A DNA stretch of 7,146 nucleotides from the NCBI GenBank assembly GCA_003221375.1, contig QHRI01000012.1:1-7146 (forward strand). The letters run 5' to 3'. Under the pieces are notes generated by a model. That model did not search any database and was not told the DNA's origin. It saw nothing but the letters and a program-made list of their open reading frames with translations. Shown piece by piece: positions 6,277 to 7,146 of this stretch. Within the stretch, counting starts at the first letter, position 1; each line of letters opens with the position of its first letter. Source of the stretch: Verrucomicrobiota bacterium (lineage in GTDB: Bacteria > Verrucomicrobiota > Verrucomicrobiia > Chthoniobacterales > UBA10450). Both the position numbers and the translations under genes were made by a program.

Positions 6277-7108
6277 TTGTCCTTCGCTGCGCTCTCTCTT
6301 CTTTTGCGATCGCCCTCGTCCAATGCGCGATATCCTTCGCATTCATGTGGACACGTCCCTTCAACCTCGCATCGCGAAATCCCCGCTCTTGAATGTCCAG
6401 GAGATATTGCTTTCGCGAAAGCAGTGTGCCGTTACAAATCCGGGTAGTTTCCCTAGTGCCCTTCTCACTTCGCAACCGCGCAATCAGATCGTTCATAATT
6501 GCGTTTGGAATTTTGTCGCGTTCGCCCGGATAAATGTAACCAAACAACACCAAATGACTGAGGAGCACACGCCAGTCCGGACCAAAGCGGCGAACCAGAT
6601 GAGGCCAATCGAGTTTCTTCGCGCAACTCTGAAGAATGTGAGCAATGTCGGCGCCGTCGAACCGTTCGCGCTCCATAATGTACGCTTTCATCCAAATCAT
6701 TTCCTCGGGCGCACAAAGCTTCACTTGCATGCCGAGGAACTCGCTGTTGTGCGCTCGCTCGAACCATGAATCGTCGACTTCGCACAATCCATTGCCGGCG
6801 CGAAAAATCAGATCGATACAATCCCGGCCGCGTTCGGCTTTGGCGAGCCAATGTGGAAATGTTCTTTCCGTCTTGTACCCCGCACGCTTGAACGCCTGGA
6901 GAGCCAGATCGACATGTTGCGGTCGCAGATACAAATCGAAGTCTTTGGTCTGGCGCGATACGCCGGCGTAAACCTCCACAACGTAAGCGCCACCAATCAA
7001 AAAAGGAATGCCTGCATCGTGCAAGGCAACCACCGATCTGCGATGAAGAGGATTGCTTTTGCCTTTGTCTTTCCGGGCTGCTGCGCTCTTTGCAGTCATC
7101 ACTCTCAT
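6269..7108 (-). CDS. Nucleotidyltransferase-fold family protein
   Basis: The 279-residue product has the core motifs of the DNA polymerase beta-type nucleotidyltransferase fold: FLIGGAY (36-42), the metal-binding pair Asp56 and Asp58 in TKDFDLYLRP, and a candidate third carboxylate Asp99 in DCIDLIF. A helical region with MKAYIMERERFDGADIAHIL (140-159), GPDWRVLLSHLVLFGYIYP and ERDKIP follows, as in uncharacterised family members I recall from many bacteria. Such proteins would transfer a nucleotide to an unknown acceptor; activity here is inferred. At 279 residues it is much longer than minimal MNT antitoxin partners, and no HEPN gene is seen alongside. The start is uncertain: ATG at 7108 and ATG at 7099 both lack a good SD. 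The frame also stays open upstream to the window edge (…YALKIGFDCV before Met1), so the true start could be further out. It converges on the TPR operon. Its stop lies in the right arm of the inverted repeat. Confidence 0.85.
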   Translation of the reverse strand: MRVMTAKSAAARKDKGKSNPLHRRSVVALHDAGIPFLIGGAYVVEVYAGVSRQTKDFDLYLRPQHVDLALQAFKRAGYKTERTFPHWLAKAERGRDCIDLIFRAGNGLCEVDDSWFERAHNSEFLGMQVKLCAPEEMIWMKAYIMERERFDGADIAHILQSCAKKLDWPHLVRRFGPDWRVLLSHLVLFGYIYPGERDKIPNAIMNDLIARLRSEKGTRETTRICNGTLLSRKQYLLDIQERGFRDARLKGRVHMNAKDIAHWTRAIAKEERAQRRTIL

Positions 7109-7146
7109 AACGCAATCAAAGCCGATCTTGAGTGCATAGGCATAAC

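Noticed and set aside
6269..7108. Nucleotidyltransferase as part of a toxin-antitoxin or AbiE-type defence pair
   Set aside because: No adjacent partner gene (HEPN or AbiEi-like) is visible, and the protein is longer than minimal MNT proteins. The upstream neighbour is off the window, so this is not fully excluded.
6465..7115. Second minus-strand frame of 216 codons overlapping the nucleotidyltransferase
   Set aside because: The other frame carries the conserved GG and DFD motifs. This one is Arg/Ser-rich and looks like its frameshifted shadow.

Overview
The window looks like ordinary chromosomal sequence from an environmental, probably soil-type, Gram-negative bacterium. My best guess is the PVC group, most likely Verrucomicrobiota. 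The hints are a tiny Lys/Arg-rich COX24/AURKAIP1-type ribosomal protein gene, Ser/Thr/Pro tracts in exported proteins, balanced base composition, dispersed-repeat-like hairpins between genes, and weak or absent Shine-Dalgarno sequences. This placement is inference; no rRNA or phylogenetic marker long enough to settle it is present.

Layout. Positions 2-697 (+) hold the C-terminal catalytic part of a zinc-dependent M28 aminopeptidase-like protein whose N-terminus lies off the left edge. A 34-codon gene follows at 779-883 (+) for a COX24/AURKAIP1-domain (bS22/mS38-like) ribosomal protein, short enough to be missed by routine gene callers. The stretch 884-1060 has no gene but carries hairpins resembling a dispersed intergenic repeat. 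Three same-strand genes then form a probable operon: an exported TPR protein (1061-2884), an AI-2E/PerM-family membrane transporter (2903-4273), and a membrane-anchored TPR protein (4338-6197). A nucleotidyltransferase-fold protein (6269-7108, minus strand) converges on the operon. Between them lies an imperfect inverted repeat (6190-6276) with internal hairpins, and its two arms contain the stop codons of both genes.

How the genes may work together. The two TPR proteins are predicted to place their repeats outside the cytoplasm, on either side of an eight-helix permease. All three proteins carry Ser/Thr/Pro-rich tracts predicted to lie in the same compartment. A cell-envelope assembly or export unit is possible, but the sequence shows only linkage and shared topology. 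The M28 peptidase and the nucleotidyltransferase have no visible functional link to it.

I see no CRISPR array, tRNA, rRNA, transposase, phage gene or clear defence system. The most unusual items are the stop-codon-bearing inverted repeat and the TPR/AI-2E/TPR cassette.
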